Shown: piece by piece, positions 50,622 through 59,123 of the stretch
How the letters are laid out: each line of letters begins with the position of its first letter
Numbering within the stretch: position 1 is the first letter of the stretch
Assembly (NCBI GenBank): GCA_951812755.1
Contig: OX638329.1
Coordinates: 1,783,339 to 1,847,338, forward strand
Length of the DNA stretch: 64,000 bases
Reading direction: 5' to 3'
DNA from: an uncultured Latescibacterota bacterium
GTDB taxonomy: Bacteria > Latescibacterota > UBA2968
The notes under the pieces: model-generated
What the model was told of the DNA's origin: nothing
The model's database searches: none
The model's input: the letters and a program-made list of their open reading frames with translations, nothing else
Program-made: the position numbers and the translations under genes

Positions 50622-53015
50622 TCACTCGATTTTAAAGCTCGCGGTTTTGGTCACTTTTTGTCCGTCTTTGCGATCTATTGCGGCCACTTCGATGACGTAT
50701 TCCCCAGGTTCGGAACCAGATAGGTCAAGTGCCAGATAGTTGACTACGTTGTCGGCATCGCCCGTCTGATCATAAGAAATCGCAATTTGTTCTTCGTTCT
50801 GGTCTATGCCCACCAGTTTTCCCAGGCCACCGAGTACTTTTGCGCCAAACGACTGTCCGGAACGCGGTTTTAAGCGGTAGGAGATCTGGTAGTCCGTCTG
50901 TCCGAATGCATCCTGGCTTAAGCCGTAAATTTCGTAGTAAAGATAGACCAGATGCCGCTGTGTATAATGCCGCGTGGCCAGTGGAATGACTTCCAAATTC
51001 TGTTTGACAAAATGTCCTTCTCCGGTGGACTGTTCAATTGACGCCGCCATTTCGATATCGCTCAGCCTGAGTTTGCCGTGCCGATAAGACGGGACCCGCA
51101 AGGGCATGCCATAGACCTGCGTGCGTCCAGACCGCTCTTCGATGGCTTGCACGGCGAGATAGTACGATCCCGGCGGCACATCGAGTGCGATTATATCGGG
51201 AATGATCCCGGTTTTTCCATCTACCCGCAATGCGACCCGTTTAGCTGCTTTGAATACCGGATCGCCTTTTGCATTGTAGAGAACGGCTCCCCGGTTTATC
51301 CGAACATCCCCGCCATCTCGCGTCAATGCGGAGGCGGGAAATCCGTAGTACACTTCTACGCGCGTGCTGTCGCCCAGTCCTCGAAATGTGGCGGGATAGG
51401 CCGCGTAATACAGCGGTTCGGCGAGAAATGCCGGTACATAGATTTCTCTGGGAGCCTGGCTTATAATTTGTTCGGGAATGAGCGGTCCCCACAGGTGGCG
51501 CATTTTAGTCGCCATTTCCGCGGGCAATACGGCGTAATCGAAAACCCCATCGGGCGCACCGGGTACCTGGCGAAATACGATTTCCACGCCTTCTCCCAAT
51601 CCCGGATAGATCCAGTATTCCCATGCCCGGCGATCCTGGATCGGAAAGATGGGACGTCCCAGAAACGCACCCAACCCTCCCACGGCCATTGCCGATTCGG
51701 CCCACTTTCGGATCTGTTCGCTTTTTTGATTGCGCTCAGATGATCGGCTGTACAACCGCTGGAATTGCCTGTCCAGTTGACGTTGTGCTCGTTCTGCTCC
51801 GGCTCCGCGATGGGTCAGGCTGTCGCCATCAGAGGCGGCGTAATCCGATAGCAGTATTTCGGCAGCCCAATCTACGCGGTCTAATAGCCGCTGCTTGATG
51901 GCCCAGTCTTCGGGATGGGATTCGCGCTGCCGATTCCCGGACGCGCTTTTGTGGGATGGCGTGCCGTAGCGCACATACACTTCGCCCCGTCGATCCCAGG
52001 GAAAAACCACCGATCCGAAATGCTCTCGCGCATAAGCCACCCGTCGAAAGTGTTCGACCCGTCGTTCGTTGACTTCTGTAATGGGTGTGGGGTCTCGCCT
52101 TTTCCAGAATTGTTGCAGAAGTACTTGTCTGTCCTTTGCCTGCTTAAAAGCCTCTGTTTCTTCTTCTGAGGCAAATAGGGAAATATCTTCATAAGGCATC
52201 CGCTCCCTGGTGCTCAGGCCGCTTAGATAGGTTTCGAAAAGGGTCTCAGCTTTTTCGTAATTTTTTCGTTCCAGATAGACTTCGGCCAGTTCCAGCATGT
52301 ATTGCCGCTGGTTTGTGCCCTGAGTCTGCATGAGCCGCGACAAGGTGCGCGCGGCCTGGTCCGTGCGGGATAGGGTGCGGTAGAGTTGCCCCAGCCGCCA
52401 CATGGCGTCCTTATGTGCGGGGTTGACCGCCAGTTGTTTTTCGTAAAATTCAATGGCGCCGTCTTTTTTTAGCAGATCGTATTCATACATAAAGCCCAGG
52501 CGATAATACGCATCTGGATGGTTTGGGGCCATTTCGACCACGCGTTCAAAAGCTCTGATGGCGTCGCGATTCATCAAATTCAGATGCGTCAGGCCAATAT
52601 GGTACTGGGCTTCTACATAATCGGGTTTTTCGGCCAGGGCACGGCAAAAATAATCAATTGCACGCACCCATTGACCTTTTTCACGGGCATAGGCCAGGCC
52701 CATGCCGAAGTAGGCTTCGGGCATTTTTCGCTGGTATTTTTCCGCATTTCGAAAGGCTTTTCTGGCTTTGTTAGGCTGATCCTGGACGAGATACACATGC
52801 CCCAATCCACAGTGGGTTGGGGCGTGTTTTTTATTTTCCTTTAAAGACTGCTCAAACAAAATTTTCGCGCGGTCTATTTCCCCTGCTTTGAGTGCTTGAT
52901 CACCCAGCAGATAGAGAGAATCCGCAGCAGTAGGATCCGCCCAAATTGGCGTCCAGAATATCCCAAAATTCAGGGCGAGTGCAATGCACCCGATATGCCA
53001 GCCTATTTTTGACAT
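50622..53015 (-). CDS. GWxTD-domain protein with N-terminal TPRs (paralog 3)
   Basis: About 797 residues from ATG 53015 (the TTG two codons earlier is less likely). Signal MSKIGWHIGCIALALNFGIF ends near IWA. TPRs fill residues 30-260 (AKILFEQSLKENKKHAPTHC, AFRNAEKYQRKMPEAYFGMG). The core motif reads VFPWDRRGEVYVRYGTPSHK. The C-terminus has the shared KPRSGQSFGAKVLGGLGKLV and ends KVTKTASFKIE. It is the first of a two-gene unit with paralog 2, 7 nt apart. All three paralogs have W/Y-DRRG where the family name motif has GWxTD. Confidence 0.84.
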   Translation of the reverse strand: MSKIGWHIGCIALALNFGIFWTPIWADPTAADSLYLLGDQALKAGEIDRAKILFEQSLKENKKHAPTHCGLGHVYLVQDQPNKARKAFRNAEKYQRKMPEAYFGMGLAYAREKGQWVRAIDYFCRALAEKPDYVEAQYHIGLTHLNLMNRDAIRAFERVVEMAPNHPDAYYRLGFMYEYDLLKKDGAIEFYEKQLAVNPAHKDAMWRLGQLYRTLSRTDQAARTLSRLMQTQGTNQRQYMLELAEVYLERKNYEKAETLFETYLSGLSTRERMPYEDISLFASEEETEAFKQAKDRQVLLQQFWKRRDPTPITEVNERRVEHFRRVAYAREHFGSVVFPWDRRGEVYVRYGTPSHKSASGNRQRESHPEDWAIKQRLLDRVDWAAEILLSDYAASDGDSLTHRGAGAERAQRQLDRQFQRLYSRSSERNQKSEQIRKWAESAMAVGGLGAFLGRPIFPIQDRRAWEYWIYPGLGEGVEIVFRQVPGAPDGVFDYAVLPAEMATKMRHLWGPLIPEQIISQAPREIYVPAFLAEPLYYAAYPATFRGLGDSTRVEVYYGFPASALTRDGGDVRINRGAVLYNAKGDPVFKAAKRVALRVDGKTGIIPDIIALDVPPGSYYLAVQAIEERSGRTQVYGMPLRVPSYRHGKLRLSDIEMAASIEQSTGEGHFVKQNLEVIPLATRHYTQRHLVYLYYEIYGLSQDAFGQTDYQISYRLKPRSGQSFGAKVLGGLGKLVGIDQNEEQIAISYDQTGDADNVVNYLALDLSGSEPGEYVIEVAAIDRKDGQKVTKTASFKIE

Positions 53016-53033
53016 ACTCAATCGCCTGTGTGT

Positions 53034-54776
53034 TTATTTTGCCAGCGGTCCTGTGGGTGCCTCTTTGCTGTAAAGCGCGCTTCCCCGCTCGTAGGATACT
53101 GCCACCTGCCCGTTTTCCACCTGTAAGCGGGGTACATTACTTGTGCCCACATCCCGGTCCGGTCCTCTCATTACAGCGAGTTGTGCATCGCTCATGCCCG
53201 CTGCCAGATCGCCCCATCGGCTTTCTGGATGTACCATTTCGCCTCCGCTGCGGTGGAAGTTCCGGGACGTGTATTTGATCAGGATCCCCCGTCTCGAGAT
53301 GGGGTTCTTCCAGGCGAGCGCACCGTGGGTCGTAGCCCCATCTCCGAAGAAGAGCACGTCGCCCGCCTTCATCGCCGGTTGCACCACAAGCCCCATATCG
53401 TCGTCGCAGGTGCGGATGCCCGGCGGCATGGGATAAAACGCTTTGTGGCTGCCCGGTACACAGGCGAACCCTCCCAGACCGGGTTCCACGTCTCGAAGTT
53501 GCCAGGCCACTGTTACTGCCTGATCGTAACTGCGCCCGTTTTGAAACACATAACCCATCGGCGGATAGAGCGGTTCGTTGTTGCTGTGCAGCGAGTGTCC
53601 GCTGCCGCCCAGAACCGAGCAAAATGCCGTGGCGCCTCCGCACCGCCCTCCGCTGGCGCCCATCCAGTTCAAGCGATGCTCGACAACCGGATGCGCAATC
53701 ATCCGCCGGAATAGCTCGCAATACGGTTCTGGGAGTTCGAGCAATCCCGACAATAGGGGGCGCCCTGTGCCAGCCAGGCTTTTCGATCCCCGTGCGAGTT
53801 CTTCGCCCACTACAATGCGGTCTTCAAATTTATCGATGGTCTCGTTGGCCTTCGCCAGCCATTCTTCGTCCATTACGCCGCGGAGTACCAGATATCCGTT
53901 CAAGTCCCAGAAATAGAATTCCTTGTAATCAATTTCCGAGTCCGGGTCCAGTTTGTAAATTGAGGGATGAAATACCTCGCGCGATTTGTCCATCTTTACC
54001 GTCTTTCCATCCGTGACTATTGTCGGGGGAGGTGTCGTGGATTTGTAACCCGGCTTGTAAAGCGATGCGCGTTGTTCCTCACTCAAAGCGTCGTGCCATT
54101 CTGGATGTGGCTCTTCCTCAGTCATTGGACCTGTTCCGGCAGACCGGATCACGCCTCTGCCCACGTATTCATAAGATAGCAGTCGCTGCTGTCCGTCTCC
54201 CTGCCACGGGCGCATTCCCTGTAATGCCGATAGTGCTACTATTAGTAAATCTCCTGCCTTTAGCACGGGCTGGTGTGTCAATCCCATATCGTCTTCGCCC
54301 GTGGTCACATCTTCTGGCGATGCCACATTGCTTTTGTGCGAGCAGGGGAGCAGTACGAAGCCTCCATCGTCTTCATTCACATCTTCCAGCGCCCAGATTA
54401 CGCGCACGCCTTCGCAATAACGCCGACCGTTTTGGTGGTAATACGCAATGCCCGGCATCCGCGGTTCGTTGCCGCCTATTAGCGGTGCTGTGGTGTCGCA
54501 GGTCTCGTCGCACAAGATCTCGGGTTCCCGGTCCAGGCGGAAGCCGATTCCTACAATCTGATTGAGATACCACACCAGGTGCGGATGTACGAGTAGATCC
54601 CGGAACGGTTCTTTTAATTCGCCTTCCCATCCCAGCATGCCCGATAGTTGGTCGGCTTTGTCAATGGTCTGGTTTAGTTGTTCGACTTCGCCCCGGTTCA
54701 ACACGCCCGGCACATGGAGATAGCCAGCTATATCAAAACAGTAATTCTCTTCGTTGCTCATGAGTTCCTGATCCAT
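53034..54776 (-). CDS. Two-domain PhyH-like Fe(II)/2-oxoglutarate dioxygenase, atypical ligands
   Basis: A 580-residue cytoplasmic protein with two phytanoyl-CoA-dioxygenase-like domains; GGGAGATTTGAA precedes the ATG. Domain 1 (10-245) has GYLHVPGVLNRGE, YYHQNGRRY and FVLLPCSHKSN; the expected HxD is HQN (114-116) and the distal metal His is Gln186 in ALQGMRPW. Domain 2 (285-560) has GYLVLRGVMD, LHSNNEPLYPPMGY and FACVPGSHK; HxD is HSN (397-399), but the distal His484 (TTHGALAW) is kept. Domain 1 is therefore probably non-catalytic. Substrate unknown. Confidence 0.82.
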   Translation of the reverse strand: MDQELMSNEENYCFDIAGYLHVPGVLNRGEVEQLNQTIDKADQLSGMLGWEGELKEPFRDLLVHPHLVWYLNQIVGIGFRLDREPEILCDETCDTTAPLIGGNEPRMPGIAYYHQNGRRYCEGVRVIWALEDVNEDDGGFVLLPCSHKSNVASPEDVTTGEDDMGLTHQPVLKAGDLLIVALSALQGMRPWQGDGQQRLLSYEYVGRGVIRSAGTGPMTEEEPHPEWHDALSEEQRASLYKPGYKSTTPPPTIVTDGKTVKMDKSREVFHPSIYKLDPDSEIDYKEFYFWDLNGYLVLRGVMDEEWLAKANETIDKFEDRIVVGEELARGSKSLAGTGRPLLSGLLELPEPYCELFRRMIAHPVVEHRLNWMGASGGRCGGATAFCSVLGGSGHSLHSNNEPLYPPMGYVFQNGRSYDQAVTVAWQLRDVEPGLGGFACVPGSHKAFYPMPPGIRTCDDDMGLVVQPAMKAGDVLFFGDGATTHGALAWKNPISRRGILIKYTSRNFHRSGGEMVHPESRWGDLAAGMSDAQLAVMRGPDRDVGTSNVPRLQVENGQVAVSYERGSALYSKEAPTGPLAK

Positions 54777-54882
54777 TTCAAATCTCCCTCAGGTTGGAAT
54801 GCCTATTGATGAAACAGAGAGCCAATCATTAATCAATCTAAAACATGTGTTAAATTATATTAAAAAACAAGAAAAATACAGT

Positions 54883-55944
54883 CTAATCTGGCACTTCCAC
54901 GACGTAAATCTGGCTGCTACCGGTTTGATCCGATGTGTAGATGACCCGTTTTCCATCGGGGCTGAACGATGGGTGCGGGTGAGACCACTGAGGTCCATAG
55001 GTATCGGCCTGGACTTTGTCATCGTCCGCGGGCATTGTTTCAGCCCACTGCGTTCCCCCATTGGAACTGCGGGGGTAACACAGGGTTTTGTGTTTACCTG
55101 TTTCTGGATCGATCAGTTGTAGCCCAATGTCTGGACATGTGGTGTCGCATACAATGCGCGATCCATCTGGACTGGGCGATGGATGCCAGGTGTTGAATTC
55201 GGCGATTTTTCGATCTTTGTCTTCGCCCACCCGAATGCCCCGCAATGCATAGGGCCAGTGTACGAAGATGACTTCGTCAGTGTGCCCCAGGAATGTTTCG
55301 TGGGTAATCCACACGGTCTTGTCGTGTTTGAATAGGGGGCGCTCGTTGCTCCCATCAATTCGCACTTCCCACATTCGTTGATTGATATCGCTGGAATACA
55401 GGATGAGGTCCGGATCAGTCGGGCAGACCTGCACATGGCCCACAGCGCGAGGGGGTTCACGGACGATCCGGTGTCCCGATCCGTCTGTGTTCACCGCTAC
55501 GACCGCCGAATGCCCGTTGTGTTGCAAGGGGGTTACCAGCCGTTCCCCATCTGCCGAGAGGCTGCATCCACCCACGCGGCCTTCGCCAAAATCGGCCAGG
55601 ATGGTTTCTTCCAGTGTCTGGATATTCACGGCTCGGACCTGTCCGCCTGTGTTGTAAAATACCCGGTGTCCGTCTTTGGCCGGGCAGGCGGCAAATCCAC
55701 CGAATCCCTCCATGTCGGTCAATTGCGTCATTTCTCCGCTGTTCTCATCCATTTTGAAGAGGTTGGGATGTCCAGAGCGATATGAGGTGAATACAATGGT
55801 TTTTCCATCCGGCATCCAGGATGGATTTGAAAAATACAGGTTGTGGCTGATCGCGGGGTGATCTGTCATTTGTCGGATCGCCGCGCCCGTTTTTTTGTCT
55901 TTTAATGCTTTTGCTTCCGAAGAATACGTCTGTCCTTTTGCCAT
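54883..55944 (-). CDS. Oligogalacturonate-lyase-like propeller (PL22 family)
   Basis: About 353 residues from ATG 55944, with GGAGG 8 nt upstream (ATG 55959 overlaps that site). It has TolB-like repeats (NPSWMPDGKTIVFTSYRSGH, WHPSPSPDGSRIVCDT, HPSFSPDGKRVIYTSDQTGS) of a seven-bladed propeller. The Mn-binding pattern of characterised oligogalacturonate lyases is present: His254 plus QWSHPH (Gln319, His322, His324), and a candidate catalytic His in VWITHETFLGH. The enzyme would cleave unsaturated oligogalacturonides. No signal peptide, so intracellular. It lies 18 nt after the oxidoreductase. Confidence 0.8.
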   Translation of the reverse strand: MAKGQTYSSEAKALKDKKTGAAIRQMTDHPAISHNLYFSNPSWMPDGKTIVFTSYRSGHPNLFKMDENSGEMTQLTDMEGFGGFAACPAKDGHRVFYNTGGQVRAVNIQTLEETILADFGEGRVGGCSLSADGERLVTPLQHNGHSAVVAVNTDGSGHRIVREPPRAVGHVQVCPTDPDLILYSSDINQRMWEVRIDGSNERPLFKHDKTVWITHETFLGHTDEVIFVHWPYALRGIRVGEDKDRKIAEFNTWHPSPSPDGSRIVCDTTCPDIGLQLIDPETGKHKTLCYPRSSNGGTQWAETMPADDDKVQADTYGPQWSHPHPSFSPDGKRVIYTSDQTGSSQIYVVEVPD

Positions 55945-55962
55945 GTCTGATGCCTCCATTAA

Positions 55963-57162
55963 TCATCGCTTTGGGAAGAATACATCCACACACGCTTCCA
56001 CATCAAATGGGTCACATCTGTAGTCCCGTTTAAATTTTTCGAGATGTTCTATTTCGTGTATTGTCGGTTCTTTCAATGGCAGATCGACCGGTTTTCGCCC
56101 TATGCGTCCGGATTCTTCTACTGCGACCTGGACTTCGATATCCCGCCGCGCTCTTTGCGCGTCATAGCGCGTGGGCAGGCCTTCCCGAACTGCTCGGGCA
56201 ATGCTGTCCATTTCTTCTACAATCGCCAGTCTTCCCGGCGATGTTTTGTATTGGGGCCATGGATTTTCCCACATTAGCGGGGGGTCGGTTTCGATTACCA
56301 TTCGGTTCAGTACCTGTACTCCGTCTTTTTCTCGGGTTTCCGTGCGAATGGGATAGGCGGTAGCTCGTCCTCCGCTCAATCGCTGTGCTTGTGTGGTTAT
56401 ATGTACTTCATTTTCTACAATGGTTCCAGTTGTGCCATCTACCTGGAATAATGTCTGGCTTTTTCGCCCGAGCGCCCGACCGTGATACATCGAAGAGTAG
56501 GACATTATCGCCAGTGCGCCGTTCTCAAACTCGACGAGGTCCATTGTCCAGTGTTCGGTGGTAAATTGCCGAATTTCACTTACATTCACGCGCGGGATTG
56601 GCGAATCCATCACCAATCCCGTTACTCGAATGGGTGCCGCATCGCCTACCATCATCCGCACGCTGCTGACGATGTGATAGCCGCCGGTTTGAAATAGGGC
56701 AAAAACCCGAAGTACGTCTCCAATGGCTCCGGCGTCGATGGCTTGTCGTTTGATCAGGTGAAGGGGGTCTCGGCAATATTGCTCTGCTATTTCGAGTTTT
56801 ACGCCGTTGCGTGCCACCGCGTTGATCAATACATCTGCGGTTTGCAGGGTGGGTGAAATGGGGGTTTCTACGATTAGATTTACGCCGTGTTCGGCCAGAT
56901 ATGCACCGATGGCGTGGTGTGAGTCGGCTGGTGTGCTTATCGCCGCAATGTCCAATTTTTCATGTGCGACCAGGTCCTGTATCCGCGAATAAGCGGGTAC
57001 TCCGTGTTCTGCGCCTATTTTTCGCGCTTTTTCCCCATCCACATCGCATATCGCGGCGAGTTCGAATACATCCGACATCAACAAAATCGCGGGGAGTCGC
57101 ACCCCCAGCCCACGGCCACCGCAGCCCACGAGGGCGATTCTCAATTTTTCTTTTGCGGCCAT
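55963..57162 (-). CDS. Gfo/Idh/MocA-family NAD(P)-dependent oxidoreductase
   Basis: A 399-residue enzyme with an N-terminal Rossmann fold, RIALVGCGGRGLGVRLPAIL, then ISTPADSHHAIGAYLAEHGV and LIVETPISPT where most members have EKP: here the catalytic-domain Lys position is Thr (ETP). The C-terminal domain is GFO_IDH_MocA_C. Members oxidise or reduce sugars and cyclitols. AAAGGATCACC precedes the ATG. It lies between the PhyH gene and the PL22-like gene on the same strand. Confidence 0.88.
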   Translation of the reverse strand: MAAKEKLRIALVGCGGRGLGVRLPAILLMSDVFELAAICDVDGEKARKIGAEHGVPAYSRIQDLVAHEKLDIAAISTPADSHHAIGAYLAEHGVNLIVETPISPTLQTADVLINAVARNGVKLEIAEQYCRDPLHLIKRQAIDAGAIGDVLRVFALFQTGGYHIVSSVRMMVGDAAPIRVTGLVMDSPIPRVNVSEIRQFTTEHWTMDLVEFENGALAIMSYSSMYHGRALGRKSQTLFQVDGTTGTIVENEVHITTQAQRLSGGRATAYPIRTETREKDGVQVLNRMVIETDPPLMWENPWPQYKTSPGRLAIVEEMDSIARAVREGLPTRYDAQRARRDIEVQVAVEESGRIGRKPVDLPLKEPTIHEIEHLEKFKRDYRCDPFDVEACVDVFFPKR

Positions 57163-57183
57163 GGTGATCCTTTCTCAATTGAC

Positions 57184-58041
57184 CTATGGCGGTAGTCGCG
57201 GTGGTATTGGTTGAATAATTTTTCTCTGTTCGGGGGTCAATCGCTCCAATAATTCTTCTGAGGGGACATAGTGAAACCGCGTGCGGATGAACCGCGGGGA
57301 ATACCGATAGACCACTGTGCGGCGATACCCTTTGTTCGTGCGCTCGGCTGATCCATGTGAGATTGCGTCTGTAAAAAATAGCGCGTCGCCCGCTTTCATG
57401 TACATTTCTTTCATGCCTGCGGCAGTTCCAGCGGGTTCTTTGCCATAACTCACTTTTCCTTCGCCATCTACGAGCAATCTGGGATGTACTTCTGTGCTTT
57501 TATGACTGCCGGGTATCAGGACCGTTGGTCCGTCTCCGGGTTCAATATCTGTCAATGCGACCAGCACGTTGATCTGGCCCACCATCCACGCGCCCGTGTT
57601 GTGTTGCCGAAAGGTCAGATAGCACAGGGGCGCGTGACCGCCGCAGTGGATGTTGATGAATCCGCCGGGTCCGCGTATGGTTAAGAAATTTTCGTGGATT
57701 GAGATGCCATTCACGTCGGCGTTGATATAGCGTTTGGCGAGATCAATCCAGGATGGGTGATCAATGAATCGCTCGAATACCGATCCGGCTTCGATGATGT
57801 TTTGAAAATTCAATCCGTCTCTTTCGCCGTAGGTATGCGTCTCTACACGGCCGATCCAAGCGCCCGAATCATCACTCGCACCCCGACGCTTTTTGCCATG
57901 CGCGTATTCCCAATGGCCATCTACCCATTGGTTCATTTCGCGGACATCCTTCTGGGATACCGCGTTTTTCAGGTGCAAATAGCCCTGCAGATCAAACAAA
58001 TAATCTTGCAATTGCTGGTCTGTTAAAAACTTATCGGTCAC
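57184..58041 (-). CDS. PhyH-like Fe(II)/2-oxoglutarate enzyme with HxG motif
   Basis: A 285-residue protein starting at GTG 58041. It matches the PhyH family: FDLQGYLHLKNAVSQKDV, NVLVALTDIEPGDGPTVLIPGSHK, the distal metal His229 (TDAISHGSAE) and Arg241 for 2-oxoglutarate. The expected HxD reads HCG (132-134), so the carboxylate ligand is missing; a nearby His136 (GGHAP) might compensate. HxG/HxA replaces HxD in Fe/2OG halogenases, but it also occurs in uncharacterised PhyH-like proteins of this lineage. It lies 21 nt upstream of the oxidoreductase. Confidence 0.82.
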   Translation of the reverse strand: MTDKFLTDQQLQDYLFDLQGYLHLKNAVSQKDVREMNQWVDGHWEYAHGKKRRGASDDSGAWIGRVETHTYGERDGLNFQNIIEAGSVFERFIDHPSWIDLAKRYINADVNGISIHENFLTIRGPGGFINIHCGGHAPLCYLTFRQHNTGAWMVGQINVLVALTDIEPGDGPTVLIPGSHKSTEVHPRLLVDGEGKVSYGKEPAGTAAGMKEMYMKAGDALFFTDAISHGSAERTNKGYRRTVVYRYSPRFIRTRFHYVPSEELLERLTPEQRKIIQPIPPRLPP

Positions 58042-58109
58042 TGTACGTCTCTCTATTTCAAAAAACTAACGTGATGTGTGACTTGAAAGCAACCACAGCA
58101 CAGGTACAG

Positions 58110-58224
58110 CACTGGATTACCAAGAGTTAAAAGCATCCCATCCGAGACGCCTGCTTAAGGCATGTAGGCGTGACGACAGGAATAGCGATTGTCATTGCGG
58201 CATGTTTTTAGCCGCAATCCAGTG
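58110..58224. repeat. MITE-like palindromic element, copy B (intergenic)
   Basis: A 115-bp stretch bounded by 9-bp terminal inverted repeats CACTGGATT (58110-58118) and AATCCAGTG (58216-58224). It contains a near-palindrome ACGCCTGC...GTAGGCGT in the middle and an 8-bp hairpin ATTGCGGC/GCCGCAAT (58194-58218) at the right end. That hairpin end is the part shared with the repeat inside the DarT gene (35 of 38 positions, 58185-58222 reversed) and with copy A. No coding capacity. Confidence 0.7.
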
Positions 58225-58254
58225 TTTTTCATTACTGACATTATGCTTCGCTAT

Positions 58255-58281
58255 CAGCGATCAACTAACCGCTTGTTTTGC
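58255..58281 (+). repeat. Dispersed intergenic repeat, copy 2
   Basis: Matches 21634-21660 at 25 of 27 positions, same orientation. It follows the MITE-like element and abuts the end of a small antitoxin-like gene, at the edge of the second accessory island. Confidence 0.65.
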
Positions 58282-58287
58282 TGACCA

Positions 58288-58458
58288 CTATAAATGTTCC
58301 TCGTAAAGTCCTTCGCGGGAAACCGCGTAATCGGATAACGGTGGGCAATCGGGACCAACGTATTTCATAAATTCATCGGCCAACGCATCGGCCAGGGCCT
58401 CGAATTTATCATCAGATAGCTGTGTGGTGTTATTTATTGCTGTTTTTTGTTTTGACAT
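58288..58458 (-). CDS. Small antitoxin-like protein (56 residues)
   Basis: ATG 58458 to TAG 58288. The protein has LSDDKFEALADALADEF, then PPLSDYAVSREGLYEEHL at its end. This short acidic helix plus YAVSREGIYEEH tail is a pattern I associate with small antitoxin-like proteins near PIN-type toxins in cyanobacteria and other bacteria; I cannot name a family firmly. No toxin partner is next to it. The downstream gene on the same strand... is absent; 42 nt upstream is a truncated HigA-like gene. Confidence 0.5.
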   Translation of the reverse strand: MSKQKTAINNTTQLSDDKFEALADALADEFMKYVGPDCPPLSDYAVSREGLYEEHL

Positions 58459-58500
58459 GACGAGATTAACTCACTTTCCACTAAACCGGTTGTGCAACTG

Positions 58501-58725
58501 TTATATCTCTGTCAGTTCTGGAACGTGCTCATCCTCGTATTTCTCAATTAGCACCCCAATGACCTCCATCAATGAGGCGAGGGGATGATTTTCATTCTCG
58601 CCCACCACGTCAATCAAATCGTCCAGTAATGTCACAAGCTGTTGATATTCGCTCTCCGCATGGGGTACAAATACAACAGGTGCCATCCTGGGCCATACCT
58701 CTTGAGAGACTGTTTTAAAACTCAT
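58501..58725 (-). CDS. HigA-like antitoxin N-terminal fragment
   Basis: A 74-residue protein with AAGGGGCAAA before ATG 58725. Its body, EYQQLVTLLDDLIDVVGENE followed by NHPLASLMEVIGVLIEKYED and EHVPEL, is the N-terminal helical region of HigA-type antitoxins that precedes the helix-turn-helix. The HTH itself is missing, so this is either a truncated antitoxin or a small protein family using only that region. It lies in the second accessory island beside the DarT module. Confidence 0.55.
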   Translation of the reverse strand: MSFKTVSQEVWPRMAPVVFVPHAESEYQQLVTLLDDLIDVVGENENHPLASLMEVIGVLIEKYEDEHVPELTEI

Positions 58726-58756
58726 TTTGCCCCTTCTCAGCGATGCGCTATTGCCC

Positions 58757-58842
58757 TGTCATTCTGAGCGGAGCGCAGCGGAGTCGAAGAATCTCTTACC
58801 AACTCAGGTGGAAAAGATGCTTCGGCTACGCTCAGCATGACA
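58757..58842. repeat. REP-like imperfect palindrome (TGTCATTCTGAGC type)
   Basis: Left arm begins TGTCATTCTGAGCG at 58757 and right arm ends CGCTCAGCATGACA at 58842, with GAAGAATC and GATGCTTC further inside, and a short insertion in the left arm. This is a widespread kind of intergenic palindromic repeat in environmental bacteria; one copy is seen here, in the 398-nt gap between the HigA fragment and the NADAR gene. Confidence 0.65.
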
Positions 58843-58936
58843 AAACGCCGGACATGCGTAACATCAGGTATTAATTTTAAAACAGCTTCTGAGCGGTTTG
58901 TATTTTTGCATTGATCATAAAATCTACATCATCTAT

Positions 58937-59110
58937 CACGAGTTGAGTCCCGGTCTTTCAGCTACTATCTCTGCTGTCACAGTTTTGCCACCTGCTTCCA
59001 TATTGACGAGGGATTGGTTAAGTTTTTCGGCGAAGTCATCCCGCAATTCCAGCTGTTCATCAAGGTGCCCATTATTTTTTATAGCGTTTGTATGACAACT
59101 CCCTGCAAGT
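58937..59110 (-). pseudogene. Possible remnant of a small antitoxin-like gene
   Basis: The minus strand reads without stops as HLDEQLELRDDFAEKLNQSL then VNMEAGGKTVTAEIVAERPG and a stop at 58937, but with no good start codon. The amphipathic segment EKLNQSLVNMEAGGKTVTAEIV resembles the C-terminal helix of RelB/ParD-type antitoxins. The plus-strand reading frame here is compositionally poor and I reject it. The remnant begins right after the NADAR stop. Confidence 0.3.
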
Positions 59111-59123
59111 TGCCAATGGCGGG

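Noticed and set aside
58898-59095. Plus-strand 65-codon frame
   Set aside because: Ser/Cys-rich with no start site; the opposite strand reads as a more protein-like antitoxin remnant.
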